Shown here in pieces: positions 46,032 to 55,375 of a DNA stretch of 64,000 nt (position 1 is its first letter; every line of letters begins with the position of its first letter). The stretch is from Flammeovirga pacifica. Lineage in GTDB: Bacteria; Bacteroidota; Bacteroidia; Cytophagales; Flammeovirgaceae. The DNA lies in assembly GCF_000807855.2 (NCBI RefSeq), contig NZ_JRYR02000001.1, positions 3,027,285 through 3,091,284 of the forward strand, read 5' to 3'. The notes under the pieces were generated by a model. That model was not told the DNA's origin, did no database searches, and worked only from the letters and a program-made list of their open reading frames with translations. The translations under genes were made by a program, and so were the position numbers.

Positions 46032-47259
46032 TTAAAAGAAATAAAAAAGAACTGATAAAAACGACAAAAACAACCCCTTTTTGTCTCATTAAAATCGATT
46101 CTGTCAATGATATAATTAATATTAAAGAAACAAAATAAATATTTAATTTACATCTCTGATTAAGTAATTTTTTGAAATAAAAAATAAAAGGAAAAACTCC
46201 AATTAAACCTAATTCAAAAATTATTTCTAGATATGAATTGTGAAAATTAAATTCATGATAAGGATACTTTGTTTTGTGAGGTGTCATTTCTCTTTTATAC
46301 TTAAATGATTTTTCTGCAAGAGTATGTTCGTTCATACCAGTACCGTTACCAATCAACAGAGTCTTCACTGAATTTATGTTTTCAAGAAAAACTCTCAAAT
46401 GTAATATCCTTAATTCTTCTCCTGAAATATTTTGTTGCGGGTCAAATTGTTCTGTAGTCAATATATAATGTGACTTTGTTATAGATTTTTTTACAGATTC
46501 TACTCTCTCATTCCATAAATTAGATTCGAATAAAAAAAATAATGATATAAATATTGAAAAAAATATAATTAACCATACTTTAAATGATTTTATATTCAAA
46601 ATTAAAAATAAAAGAAAGAACAATAGGTTTATTCTAGAAAATGTCTGTATAATTCCTATTGATAATATAGATAATAAAAAGTTGTTTAATAGTTTATTGG
46701 AAAATGGATATATAAATAAAACTACAAAAGAAAAACAAACATACATACCAAAATATACAGGTGAAAAGTCTGATAAAATTGATACATAGTTATTGTAAAA
46801 TAAATTTGAAATTAAATATTCTGAAGTAATAAATTTATAAATTGAAGCAATAGAACATATAACTACAAATCCGCTAATAAAAGCAGAGAAAACTCTTAAT
46901 ATTTCTATAATTTTATTATTACTTATTTTCAAAAAAAAATTATTTAATACAAAAACTAAAGGGATTATCAAAAAAGGTAATGATGTATCTATTCTTCTAA
47001 TACCATATTTTTCAATTTCTTGGACTTGAAGTAAGTTTAAACAAAGGAGAAGGAAATAAAAAATAAATAAAAATCCTGGATGATAAAAATCAATAGATTT
47101 ATAATTTCTAATACCATTAATTATTAGTAAAAAACTTACAGAATAAATAATAATATTAGAATATAATATAGGTAATGGTAACGAAATGAAAAGTAAAATA
47201 AATAATAAGTATATTTTATTTTCATTGTTTTTGAGACTGAAATTTATATTTATATTCAT
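45994..47259 (-). CDS. O-antigen ligase/polymerase family membrane protein
   Basis: A 421-residue integral membrane protein with about ten to eleven hydrophobic segments and a larger periplasmic loop near residues 265-340. The loop ends in FNFHNSYLEIIFELGLIGVF, the H-N-x-x-L pattern of the Wzy_C/WaaL family. Such proteins either polymerise repeat units (Wzy) or ligate them to an anchor (WaaL). The locus encodes a second candidate at 48335-49585, so the roles may be split between the two. It starts in an ATGA overlap with the upstream GT4 gene and its 3' end overlaps the next gene by 38 bases. Composition is extremely rich in Ile, Asn, Phe and Lys. Confidence 0.85.
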   Translation of the reverse strand: MNININFSLKNNENKIYLLFILLFISLPLPILYSNIIIYSVSFLLIINGIRNYKSIDFYHPGFLFIFYFLLLCLNLLQVQEIEKYGIRRIDTSLPFLIIPLVFVLNNFFLKISNNKIIEILRVFSAFISGFVVICSIASIYKFITSEYLISNLFYNNYVSILSDFSPVYFGMYVCFSFVVLFIYPFSNKLLNNFLLSILSIGIIQTFSRINLLFFLLFLILNIKSFKVWLIIFFSIFISLFFLFESNLWNERVESVKKSITKSHYILTTEQFDPQQNISGEELRILHLRVFLENINSVKTLLIGNGTGMNEHTLAEKSFKYKREMTPHKTKYPYHEFNFHNSYLEIIFELGLIGVFPFIFYFKKLLNQRCKLNIYFVSLILIISLTESILMRQKGVVFVVFISSFLFLLNENSNIRYKRCS

Positions 47260-48335
47260 TTTATTTGAGCATCAAGAATATTTAAAAGACTAGGACTAAT
47301 AATTTTTTTATCATATTTTTTTGCTTTTAAAAATGCATTTTTAGACATATTTAATTTTTCATCTTGCGTTAAATTTACAAACTTATTAATAACTAAAACT
47401 AAGTCATTATGATCTCCAGGTTTAAAAAAATACCCATTTTCACCATCATCTATAAAATCTAACAACCCTCCTATTCTTGAACCAATAACAGGTAAATTCA
47501 TTGCAAGTGCTTCAACACCTACTAATCCTAACCCCTCATTTAACTCCGTTGGAAAAATAAAAACATCCTTATTATTTAAATATTGAGGAAGTTTATCTTG
47601 ATCCTTTTCTCCTAAATAGTTTACTTCTCCATTTATATTTAATTCATCAATCATTTTTAAAAAGATATTTCTATCATCTCCATCACCTATATAAGTACAT
47701 GAAAATTTCAATCCCTCTTGCTTTAAAATACTCATTGCTCTTAACAAAACATCCCACCCTTTTCCTTGTACAATTCTACTTACACAAATTATCTCTAATA
47801 TATCTGAATCATTATTTGAATTTATTTCTTTATTTGAAAATAAATCCATATCAATGCCACCTGAAGGTGATACAAATATCTTATCTTGTAAATCACTACT
47901 ATTCTTTATTAGTTCAGATTTTAAATAATTAGATGGAACAATAATTAATGAAGATCTTTTTAATAAAATTTTTATGAATTTGTATAAAAACTTTGTGATT
48001 TTTTTATTAGGAATTAGATCATCTCCATGAGCATTAATACAAACTTTTTTAGATCTAATTAGTGAAATTAATAAAACGGGAATAGCAATATGTGTCGGAT
48101 AATGAGCATAAATCAAATCATAACTAGAAAACAAACCTTTTAAAATAATATCAATGTATAACTTCAAATAAGTTAGTATTTTACTTGACATACCTATTAG
48201 TCTACCTTTGATTAAAGATGATTCTGAAACTTCAACTCCTAATTCTTTTAAATTTTCTTCAATATTCTTTACAAAAATACCAAATGAAGGATAATCCTCT
48301 GATGGGTACATATTAGAAATTAAATAAATCTTCAT
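47256..48335 (-). CDS. GT4 family glycosyltransferase
   Basis: A 359-residue GT-B fold enzyme. The N-terminal domain starts MKIYLISNMYPSEDYPSFGI and contains YAHYPTHIAIPVLLIS and a donor-side loop INAHGDDLIPNKK. The C-terminal half has the GT4 features ICVSRIVQGKGWDVLLRAM, IGDGDDR and the E-x7-E motif in FPTELNEGLGLVGVEALAMN. It adds one sugar to the lipid-linked repeat unit on the cytoplasmic face; donor unknown. Its start overlaps the stop of the upstream polymerase-like gene by 1 base and its stop overlaps the next start by 4 bases. Confidence 0.92.
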   Translation of the reverse strand: MKIYLISNMYPSEDYPSFGIFVKNIEENLKELGVEVSESSLIKGRLIGMSSKILTYLKLYIDIILKGLFSSYDLIYAHYPTHIAIPVLLISLIRSKKVCINAHGDDLIPNKKITKFLYKFIKILLKRSSLIIVPSNYLKSELIKNSSDLQDKIFVSPSGGIDMDLFSNKEINSNNDSDILEIICVSRIVQGKGWDVLLRAMSILKQEGLKFSCTYIGDGDDRNIFLKMIDELNINGEVNYLGEKDQDKLPQYLNNKDVFIFPTELNEGLGLVGVEALAMNLPVIGSRIGGLLDFIDDGENGYFFKPGDHNDLVLVINKFVNLTQDEKLNMSKNAFLKAKKYDKKIISPSLLNILDAQIK

Positions 48336-49585
48336 TATTTTTCTTTGTCTCTTCTATTAATTAAATACAATACACACAATGCGAAAATTCCACTTCCAGG
48401 ACCTGATTGAATAAATGGCCCTATTAAAGTAGATATTATTGCATACCAATAAAGGATTTTAAATAAAGATAGCTGAGTTGTCTCAAGTTCCAATATAAAT
48501 GTTCTATAAAAAGAATGTAGTACTAAATAAAAACATATAATTCCTAAATAACCTAATTCCCCTATTAATGAACCTAATACTGCATCGTATATTCCAACGT
48601 TATCTAATTCAACCCACCTTTGAAGTCCCACATAAGCATAAACAGTACTTTCACCTTTTATTGAAAGTACTGTTCCATATGTACCTGTAGATGTCCCGAA
48701 TGGAAAAAAAGTGTTTGCTAATTCAAAACCATGATAAACCATTAACCCCCTTATATATTTATGTCCTGTAGTAGTATACTTCGATAAATCTTGTAAGGAA
48801 TTTTCTATTATTGGTAAATCAGAATGAAATATAAGACTAGAAATTACAATTAATGAAAAGGGTATTAAACAATATATAAAAGCTTTATTTCTTAGGGATA
48901 AATCAAAAATAATAAACCAAGTTACGGGTAATAGAATTAAAATAATTTTTCTGTAAGTTAAAAGCTCTGATAAAATATAAAGAAATATCAACAAAAAAGG
49001 TATTATCAATACATGATACTTTTTTAACGTTTTCTTATTATTAATAAATATATAGGTGATTATTAGAAAAACTAAAGTGTATGCCAGATAAGCTCCAACT
49101 CCAAAGTGTCCTATTTTTCTTAAAAATCCGTCTCTAAATGCAATTTTATGACCTACTATTGTATTCCAATTCTCACCTAAAACAAAATTTATTATTAAAA
49201 ATATAACTGTTAATTTCAGAGATAGTCTAAAGGCTAAATCTATTTTGTTGGCAAAGTAATCACTCTTATTTAAGGTAAATAAAATTAATCCAGCGTAGAT
49301 AATAATGAAAGCTTTTATATTAATAAAAGCCTGTAAATACATAAATATTATATTTGTTGAAAAAGGGCTAATAAAGAAATTAACAGTACAAAAAGCTAAA
49401 TATATTATCAAAAAAAATATAAATTGTTTGCCTCCTTTTACTTTTGGGTAAAAAATAAAGTTTATTATTATTGATAACCCCAATAATACCTCATCACAAA
49501 ATGATAAAAATGTATTTTGAAATAAACCTACATTAACAGAAAAAAAAACTAAAATTATATATATTTTAAATAGGAAATCAATCAT
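48335..49585 (-). CDS. Putative polysaccharide polymerase (Wzy-like) membrane protein
   Basis: A 416-residue protein with about ten hydrophobic segments and a periplasmic loop (about 255-335) carrying FFPFGTSTGTYGT and GVGIYDA-like text (VELDNVGIYDAVLGSLIGEL), then a C-terminal pair of helices. Topology, length and position next to wzx and glycosyltransferases suggest Wzy, which joins repeat units in the periplasm. Sequence conservation in Wzy proteins is too low for a firm call, and the 45994 protein is a competing candidate. It lies 2 bases after the GNAT gene. Confidence 0.78.
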   Translation of the reverse strand: MIDFLFKIYIILVFFSVNVGLFQNTFLSFCDEVLLGLSIIINFIFYPKVKGGKQFIFFLIIYLAFCTVNFFISPFSTNIIFMYLQAFINIKAFIIIYAGLILFTLNKSDYFANKIDLAFRLSLKLTVIFLIINFVLGENWNTIVGHKIAFRDGFLRKIGHFGVGAYLAYTLVFLIITYIFINNKKTLKKYHVLIIPFLLIFLYILSELLTYRKIILILLPVTWFIIFDLSLRNKAFIYCLIPFSLIVISSLIFHSDLPIIENSLQDLSKYTTTGHKYIRGLMVYHGFELANTFFPFGTSTGTYGTVLSIKGESTVYAYVGLQRWVELDNVGIYDAVLGSLIGELGYLGIICFYLVLHSFYRTFILELETTQLSLFKILYWYAIISTLIGPFIQSGPGSGIFALCVLYLINRRDKEK

Positions 49586-49587
49586 AA

Positions 49588-50487
49588 TTAATAACAGTCC
49601 ATATCGGCTTTTTGTAAAAAGAATTGATATTTATTTTCAGAACCAGTATATTCCTTTAATACATAATTTAATCTAGATTTTTTTCTAATTCTAAAAGACC
49701 AATTATTCACTCCAAAATTAATAGATGAAGTATATTGGATCAAAAAGAAATATCCAATAGTTTTTTTTAAATGCTTAATAAATTGTTTGAATTCAAAATA
49801 ATTTATTTCTAATGGTTTTAAGATTATTTCTACTCTATTTATTATTCCTTTATGTATTTGGTAAACTATACAAATTGAAGAATTATTGATTTTATATAAA
49901 TTGTAATTAAAATAAGGGTGATCAATAAACCTCCATTGAATAATATTATCAGACCAATTTGTCGAAATAATATTATTTTTTGTCTTAAAGTTTTTGAATA
50001 AGTATTTATAACCTAAATTAAAAAAGGGTACAGTTGGAAATATTTCCCAATAGGTATTTTCAATTAAATCTATCCATCCCATTTTTTTATAAATGGGATA
50101 AGAGTTTTCATTTGGGAAATTATAAATAAAATATTTCTTTTCATTAGCAAAGTCGATTATCATTTGGTTTAGTTTTTTAAATATACCTTGCCCCCTAAAC
50201 TTTTTACTAACAGCAGAATCTACAGCTTGATAATAACAATTTGCCCGATTTTCTGCATGAAATTGCCAAGCCCATAGAAATCTAACTCCAATGATTGATC
50301 CATTATTTTTAGCTATAAAACAAAATGAAGGTCCAAATGGATTTTGAATAAACTTCCATTTAAACCATTTATAAGTAAATGGCATTAATGGATCAGTAAA
50401 AACACAATTCAATAATTCAATAATTTCTTTAATGTCTTCAACATTTAAATCATTTGAATTACAGTAACTATATTCTATTTTTTTCAT
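49588..50487 (-). CDS. GNAT family N-acyltransferase
   Basis: A 299-residue protein whose N-terminal half is a GNAT fold: FIAKNNGSIIGVRFLWAWQF is the central strand pair, and VSKKFRGQGIFKKLNQMIID is the acetyl-CoA pyrophosphate loop (R/Q-x-x-G-x-G/I). It is followed by FIYNFPNENSYPIYKKMGW. The C-terminal half is less conserved. It probably acetylates or acylates an amino sugar, or a sugar of the repeat unit made by this locus; the substrate is not visible in sequence. Its start lies 20 bases inside the end of the deacetylase gene. Confidence 0.85.
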   Translation of the reverse strand: MKKIEYSYCNSNDLNVEDIKEIIELLNCVFTDPLMPFTYKWFKWKFIQNPFGPSFCFIAKNNGSIIGVRFLWAWQFHAENRANCYYQAVDSAVSKKFRGQGIFKKLNQMIIDFANEKKYFIYNFPNENSYPIYKKMGWIDLIENTYWEIFPTVPFFNLGYKYLFKNFKTKNNIISTNWSDNIIQWRFIDHPYFNYNLYKINNSSICIVYQIHKGIINRVEIILKPLEINYFEFKQFIKHLKKTIGYFFLIQYTSSINFGVNNWSFRIRKKSRLNYVLKEYTGSENKYQFFLQKADMDCY

Positions 50488-51238
50488 TTGCGTGTTTCAT
50501 TTTAAAATAAAAATCTAAAACTCCTACCGCTTTTAATGTAGCTTTATATAAAGAATCAAAATCACCTATACACACTCTATTAATTAAGTAAGGGGTTGAT
50601 TCAAAATTAATATCTCCCCATATTACAGTATAAGCATAAGTGACTTTATTTTTTTCTAACAAATTAAATAAAAGTTCCCTATTTTTTGGTAAATGCCCAA
50701 ATGGATATGCAAAATTATTTACTTTATAATCAAATTTTTGTTCAAGATATTTAATTCCTACCTCGATATCATTCTTTATTTCATCATCAGATGCGTCAAA
50801 TAAATCTACATGATTAAGAGTATGATAACCAATAGCAAAATTATTATCCAACCACAATTTAATATCTGTTTCAGTTGCTAGCTTGGCTTCATATAACTTT
50901 TTCTCACTAATTAAATCAATATCATATCCTCTATTTAATAGATATGGACATATAAATATTAGAGAAGGAATTTTTTCATTGATCAAAAATGGCATAAGAG
51001 TCTCAATATTATCCTTATAACCATCATCAAAAGTAAATGAAATAAATCTTCCTGGTAAATTATTATTCATTATATCATCTAATGATAAAAAAGTGATATC
51101 TAATAATTTTAATACTTTCACTAAAGCTTTAAACTTTGATAATGAAAAGTAGTTATTACTTATACTATGAAGGCAAATAATTCTTTTAAAATTCTTTGGA
51201 AGAACTATATTTAGTAATCTTACTATTATATTATTCAT
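50468..51238 (-). CDS. Polysaccharide deacetylase (NodB-like, CE4) family protein
   Basis: A 256-residue NodB-homology protein. Motif 1 is FTFDDGYKDN with Asp71-Asp72, motif 2 is HTLNH with His139 and His143 (metal ligands with the second Asp), and motif 3 is NFAYPFGHLPK. Such enzymes remove N-acetyl groups from sugars, or act on glycan precursors, using a divalent metal. There is no clear signal peptide, so it may act in the cytoplasm on a lipid-linked precursor; the first 20 residues (MNNIIVRLLNIVLPKNFKRI) might instead be an amphipathic membrane contact. With the adjacent GNAT gene it could exchange an acetyl for another acyl group on an amino sugar (inference). Confidence 0.9.
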   Translation of the reverse strand: MNNIIVRLLNIVLPKNFKRIICLHSISNNYFSLSKFKALVKVLKLLDITFLSLDDIMNNNLPGRFISFTFDDGYKDNIETLMPFLINEKIPSLIFICPYLLNRGYDIDLISEKKLYEAKLATETDIKLWLDNNFAIGYHTLNHVDLFDASDDEIKNDIEVGIKYLEQKFDYKVNNFAYPFGHLPKNRELLFNLLEKNKVTYAYTVIWGDINFESTPYLINRVCIGDFDSLYKATLKAVGVLDFYFKMKHANEKNRI

Positions 51239-52503
51239 TAACCTTCAATATTTTTCATTAATTTTTGTTTGAATTCAGTCATTTCTAATAACATTTTATC
51301 ATTACTATGCTTCAAAGTTTCTATAACACGATCTCTATTTTCTTTAATTTTTTTTATTACTGACGTCATATTAGACATTTTATCCAGATCAATGCAATAA
51401 TCTTGCATTTGAATATTTGTCATGTACCCTCTTATTTTATGTTGAGTATTTATCGAAATAGTAGGAACGTAAGCTGAAGTACTAATAATACCAACATGCA
51501 TTCTTGTTGTGATAAATATATTTAACTGCTTTTGTAATGATTGATATTCATCTGGGAAGAAAATTTTATTTTCAAGGATATTCACTTCGAATGATTTTGT
51601 CCTTAAATCATTATAAAGTCTTTCACATATTAAATAATCATTACTTTTTCCATTGTGAATATAATTTGAAGGCATAATTAAAAATTTATAACTATCTACA
51701 TCAAAAGATTCAATTAGAGAGTTTAAAATTTCTGAATAATAATCCACATTATAGTTGATTTCATTTACTATCTTAGAAATAGTAACTCCAATAATTTTCT
51801 TATCATTAGACTCTGTAAAATATTTTTTTATGTCTATATGCATACTATTTGTAGTTTGCATGAATCCTACGTCTGGAGAATACACAACTTCTTGCCCCTC
51901 ATTTAATAAACCTTTCATTAAATTGTAAGAAGGTAAATCTCTTGCAACAACAAGGTTAGCATTATCTAAAACTCTTTTTACCACCCTTTTAAATAGTCCA
52001 TCTTTTAAAGGACCGTAACTTTGAGGAAATAACACTAATTTCTTATTTAATACATCAGTGATAAGCCAAAAAAAGAATAACCAAAAAATACTCCTATTTT
52101 TGAAAGTATCATTAATCATTTCTCCATTAATACTAGCACAAACATCTGCTTTCTGAATTATAGATATTATATGAGCCCTCTTTTTTGAAAAAACTATTTT
52201 TTTTGGGGAAATTCTAAATGTTTTGTTATTAATATAAAGAAGGATAAATTCAATTGTAGTCGTAATAATCCAAATGAGTTTTGGTAAAAATGATTTACCT
52301 TCCCAAAAGGTACCAAAGTATGACTCTAGTAATTCAGAACTATCATATCTAAGACTATTTGTTTTTAAATCTTTAGTTAAAATCTTCTTTTTGTAATTAT
52401 TTTCACCTAAAAGATCATCAAAAACTTTAATACTTTGATCTAACAATACTCCATTTCCAACATGAAGTGTACTGAAAGCATCAATCAAAACAATATTTTT
52501 CAT
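51238..52503 (-). CDS. Polysaccharide pyruvyl transferase family protein
   Basis: A 421-residue member of the PF04230 family, which transfers a pyruvate ketal from phosphoenolpyruvate to a sugar of a polysaccharide repeat, adding negative charge. Family features are the N-terminal VLIDAFSTLHVGNGVLLDQS (in place of the common NxGNxGD start), KLVLFPQSYGPLKDG in the middle, and the C-terminal ITTRMHVGIISTSAYVPTIS with the R-x-H motif. It lies between wzx and the deacetylase gene with 2- and 0-base spacing. The FrhB-like gene two genes upstream is a frequent companion of pyruvyl transferases in such loci. Confidence 0.9.
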   Translation of the reverse strand: MKNIVLIDAFSTLHVGNGVLLDQSIKVFDDLLGENNYKKKILTKDLKTNSLRYDSSELLESYFGTFWEGKSFLPKLIWIITTTIEFILLYINNKTFRISPKKIVFSKKRAHIISIIQKADVCASINGEMINDTFKNRSIFWLFFFWLITDVLNKKLVLFPQSYGPLKDGLFKRVVKRVLDNANLVVARDLPSYNLMKGLLNEGQEVVYSPDVGFMQTTNSMHIDIKKYFTESNDKKIIGVTISKIVNEINYNVDYYSEILNSLIESFDVDSYKFLIMPSNYIHNGKSNDYLICERLYNDLRTKSFEVNILENKIFFPDEYQSLQKQLNIFITTRMHVGIISTSAYVPTISINTQHKIRGYMTNIQMQDYCIDLDKMSNMTSVIKKIKENRDRVIETLKHSNDKMLLEMTEFKQKLMKNIEG

Positions 52504-52505
52504 TT

Positions 52506-53843
52506 TTATTTTATTAAATCAACAAATCTTTTTAACCTCTTTTTAAAAACTACTCCAACAATTGAAGTACATAATAACAAACAAACAAATCTAACTTCTA
52601 TTGTCATAATTTCACTATAAAACAATATTAAATATAGATTTATAAAATATAAGATAGATATAAATATTATCGATGCATTAAATAATTCAAAATTGCATTT
52701 ACAATATACTTTTCGTATATAAATATATGATAACATTAAAATAAACTCAGTAAGAAATGTAGTTAACGTAGCTCCTATTATCCCATATACAGGTATAACT
52801 AAATAGTTTAACGTTACATTAAGTATTAAACAAAGCATAGATACATATACTTTTAGCTTATTAAACTTTGATGCAGATATAATATTTGAACTAACTGACA
52901 TAATATACCTAATCATAATTACAGAGGATAGAATCTGCAATATTACAATTGAAGGATGTAATTCATTTCCAAAAAGGATATTTATTATATAATCTGAAAA
53001 GTTTAATACAAAGGCACTAATAAGGAAACCAATTGATAATAAAATAATCTCAATATTATTAACACTACCCTTAAAATCTTGAAAATTCTTTACGATAAGT
53101 GGATAATACTGTTTCCCTAAAACTTCAGAAATAATTAATGATGCAAAAAATATTCTTGTTGCAGATGTATAATATGCTACTTCTTTAATATCAAGATACT
53201 CTTCAATCATTAACACATCAACCTGAACAAATAAAACAACTAATAAACTATGAAAAATATATGAAAAACTTTCTTTAAACAGTTTAATTAATTGTTTAAA
53301 TTTTATTGATTTATATAGATAAGCATTATGATTTTTAATCAAGAATATTATAATATACACAATTTTACTTATCACAAATGCTATGTAAAACAATAAAACA
53401 TTTTCAAAAAATGTTACATTTATGACAATTAAAACTATAAATATTAATCTCTCAATAGTAGAAAAAACTACATCATTTCTAAATTTTTTTTCTAAATAAC
53501 ATTTAGTTCGAATTAATGAGATAATACTATCCAAGTAAAAACTAAATGATAATATTAGAATTAAAAGATCATTATTCAGATAAAAAAACACAAAAAACAA
53601 CGAATAAACTGTTGTTTTTAAAATAAAAAGTTGGAGTAAATTATCGTCTTGTTCATTAACTTTTTTAATAGAATAAAACTCACCACCGAAATTAAAAAGA
53701 ATAAAAATTATAGATAAAAAAGAAAAATTATAATTAAATTCTCCTAGATCTTCTACAGACACTCTTGCTAATAAAGACAAGAAAATAAAAATTGATAATT
53801 TTTCTATTATTTTTGATGATACTAGTAAAAAGCTATTTTTCAT
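52506..53843 (-). CDS. Wzx-type repeat-unit flippase (MOP/PST superfamily)
   Basis: A 445-residue polytopic protein with about twelve to fourteen hydrophobic segments, the size and layout of Wzx/RfbX flippases, which move lipid-linked repeat units to the periplasmic face. Recognisable pieces are LARVSVEDLGEFNYNFSFLS near the N-terminus, VDVLMIEEYLDIKEVAYYTS in the middle and VIPVYGIIGATLTTFLTEFI near residue 355. Specific substrate is unknown. It overlaps the FrhB-like gene by 4 bases and is 2 bases before the pyruvyl-transferase gene. Confidence 0.92.
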   Translation of the reverse strand: MKNSFLLVSSKIIEKLSIFIFLSLLARVSVEDLGEFNYNFSFLSIIFILFNFGGEFYSIKKVNEQDDNLLQLFILKTTVYSLFFVFFYLNNDLLILILSFSFYLDSIISLIRTKCYLEKKFRNDVVFSTIERLIFIVLIVINVTFFENVLLFYIAFVISKIVYIIIFLIKNHNAYLYKSIKFKQLIKLFKESFSYIFHSLLVVLFVQVDVLMIEEYLDIKEVAYYTSATRIFFASLIISEVLGKQYYPLIVKNFQDFKGSVNNIEIILLSIGFLISAFVLNFSDYIINILFGNELHPSIVILQILSSVIMIRYIMSVSSNIISASKFNKLKVYVSMLCLILNVTLNYLVIPVYGIIGATLTTFLTEFILMLSYIYIRKVYCKCNFELFNASIIFISILYFINLYLILFYSEIMTIEVRFVCLLLCTSIVGVVFKKRLKRFVDLIK

Positions 53844-55195
53844 AGTACCTTTTTGATTACTCTTTTTAATTGCTCAATCATTGAAGGCTTTGTTAGTTTT
53901 TTATGTTCATTTATTAATAGACTCATTTCTGAAATAAAATCGTCAAATGACATTCCTTCTAAATTTTGATTTATTGATTTTTCTTGAAGTTTCATTCTTA
54001 AGTTAATCACATTTTTACGTTTTTCTGATATTTTATTTGATGGTGAAACTCTTTTTATTGGGTACCATTTCTTATCAGTTTCAAGTAAATGTAATCTATA
54101 TGACAAGCCTTCTTTTTTATGTCGAAAACCACCAGCTTGTGAATTATATACATCGTTTCTACTTAGCTTTTCTAATTCGATTCTACCTTCATTTCTAGCA
54201 TTTTGTAATAATTGTAATAATTCTTGATTTCTTACAACTAATACATTTGTTCCTCTGTAATCAGAAGTATATTTTCTTAACCAAGCATCTCCAATAGTTA
54301 TATCTGCTGTTTCCGCTGTTACATCATCACAATAATCACAAGCTTTCAGTTTCATTAAACCTAATCCCCAATTAGTACTAATAAAATCTTTATTTCTTGT
54401 TATTTTTATGTTAGAGTCTTGTTGAATTTTCGTGAAATAATCATCAGAATTATGTCCTTTTTTCTTTACTCTAAAATTAATATTATAACCATTTTCATTG
54501 TAAGGATTAATCCCGCTTTCTAGTGCAAGTAAATCAGCATATTTAGTAGATTTCATATGTCCACAAAATATACCAACAATATATTTTATTTTATCATTCA
54601 ACTCTTTATCTACCCTACAAATATTTCTTATTGCTTTTGCTACACAAGGAATTGCAGTAATAACAAATGTCCCTTGCTTATCCCTTATAGAATTCAATAT
54701 ATCAGATATTTCAACAGGGTAATATCGAGAGCTTGCTCCTTTAGAAATCTCATCTAAACTTGATGATAGTCCATATTCAAAAAGCTTGTTTTCTTTATTT
54801 GATTCCTTAATATGAATTACTCCATCAATTAGGTTTTTACTTTTAAGTTCTGCCAATATCCAAGTACCAATACCTCCAGAACTACCTTTGATTCGATATT
54901 CTTTTTCATTTACACTACTTGCAAATAAAGCTTCATAATGACCCAAGTCAGAATCAAAGTGTTTATTATTTCTAAATAATTCTTCAGATAAAACCGTTTC
55001 ATTTTTAGTTTTCGAAGAAAAAGGACAAACTAAATCTAATTTTTCTAGTTCAGCTCCTTCCAAATTATTTATATCAGCTGGTATATATTTCCCTTCATTA
55101 TCAAAAATCATTGATAATTTATTATTAACTACTGAACATGCTCCACAACCTACACAATAATTATTGTCTATTACCTCACTTATATTACTTTTCAT
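53840..55195 (-). CDS. FrhB-like (coenzyme F420 hydrogenase beta-subunit) iron-sulfur protein of polysaccharide loci
   Basis: A 451-residue protein with an N-terminal ferredoxin-like motif CVGCGAC (Cys14, 17, 20) and a fourth cysteine near 57 (LVCPF). FrhB/FdhB-type N- and C-terminal domains follow (KGSSGGIGTWILAELKS, GIFCGHMKSTKYADLL, CDYCDDVTAETADITIGDAW). In methanogens these domains bind FAD and F420. In polysaccharide loci of bacteria lacking F420 the homologues are found beside pyruvyl transferases and probably act as redox proteins, with unproven function. It is the first gene of the AT-rich distal part and follows a 180-base gap with hairpins, so a transcript or processing boundary may lie just upstream. 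Confidence 0.88.
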   Translation of the reverse strand: MKSNISEVIDNNYCVGCGACSVVNNKLSMIFDNEGKYIPADINNLEGAELEKLDLVCPFSSKTKNETVLSEELFRNNKHFDSDLGHYEALFASSVNEKEYRIKGSSGGIGTWILAELKSKNLIDGVIHIKESNKENKLFEYGLSSSLDEISKGASSRYYPVEISDILNSIRDKQGTFVITAIPCVAKAIRNICRVDKELNDKIKYIVGIFCGHMKSTKYADLLALESGINPYNENGYNINFRVKKKGHNSDDYFTKIQQDSNIKITRNKDFISTNWGLGLMKLKACDYCDDVTAETADITIGDAWLRKYTSDYRGTNVLVVRNQELLQLLQNARNEGRIELEKLSRNDVYNSQAGGFRHKKEGLSYRLHLLETDKKWYPIKRVSPSNKISEKRKNVINLRMKLQEKSINQNLEGMSFDDFISEMSLLINEHKKLTKPSMIEQLKRVIKKVL

Positions 55196-55230
55196 TACTC
55201 CTTCACCTATTTTTAAATTCCAAAACTTCC

Positions 55231-55261
55231 TAATCTAAAAGATTAAATTCACTAATCTTTT
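55231..55261. other. Nested palindromes upstream of the FrhB-like gene
   Basis: TAATCT-AAA-AGATTA (55231-55245) overlaps a second perfect repeat AAAAGATTA-N7-TAATCTTTT (55237-55261). The two hairpins are mutually exclusive. They lie 36 bases upstream of the FrhB-like start, without a U-run. Confidence 0.5.
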
Positions 55262-55375
55262 ATGTTTTACTACATTAATAGTAAATCAATTATAATAACA
55301 TTACAAGTTAGGTATAAATCATGCCGTGTTAAAAAAGGAATTTCAATTTTTATTCAGTGTTTTAAAAGTTAGTAA

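Noticed and set aside
46081-46600. Simple AT-rich runs resembling direct repeats in the polymerase/ligase gene
   Set aside because: They reflect Ile/Asn/Lys/Phe codons in an AT-rich gene; no unit repeats at a constant spacing, so no tandem repeat or CRISPR array is present.
53840-55195. Evidence for coenzyme F420 metabolism
   Set aside because: The FrhB-like protein sits in a polysaccharide locus and no F420 biosynthesis gene is seen; the homology reflects domain reuse.
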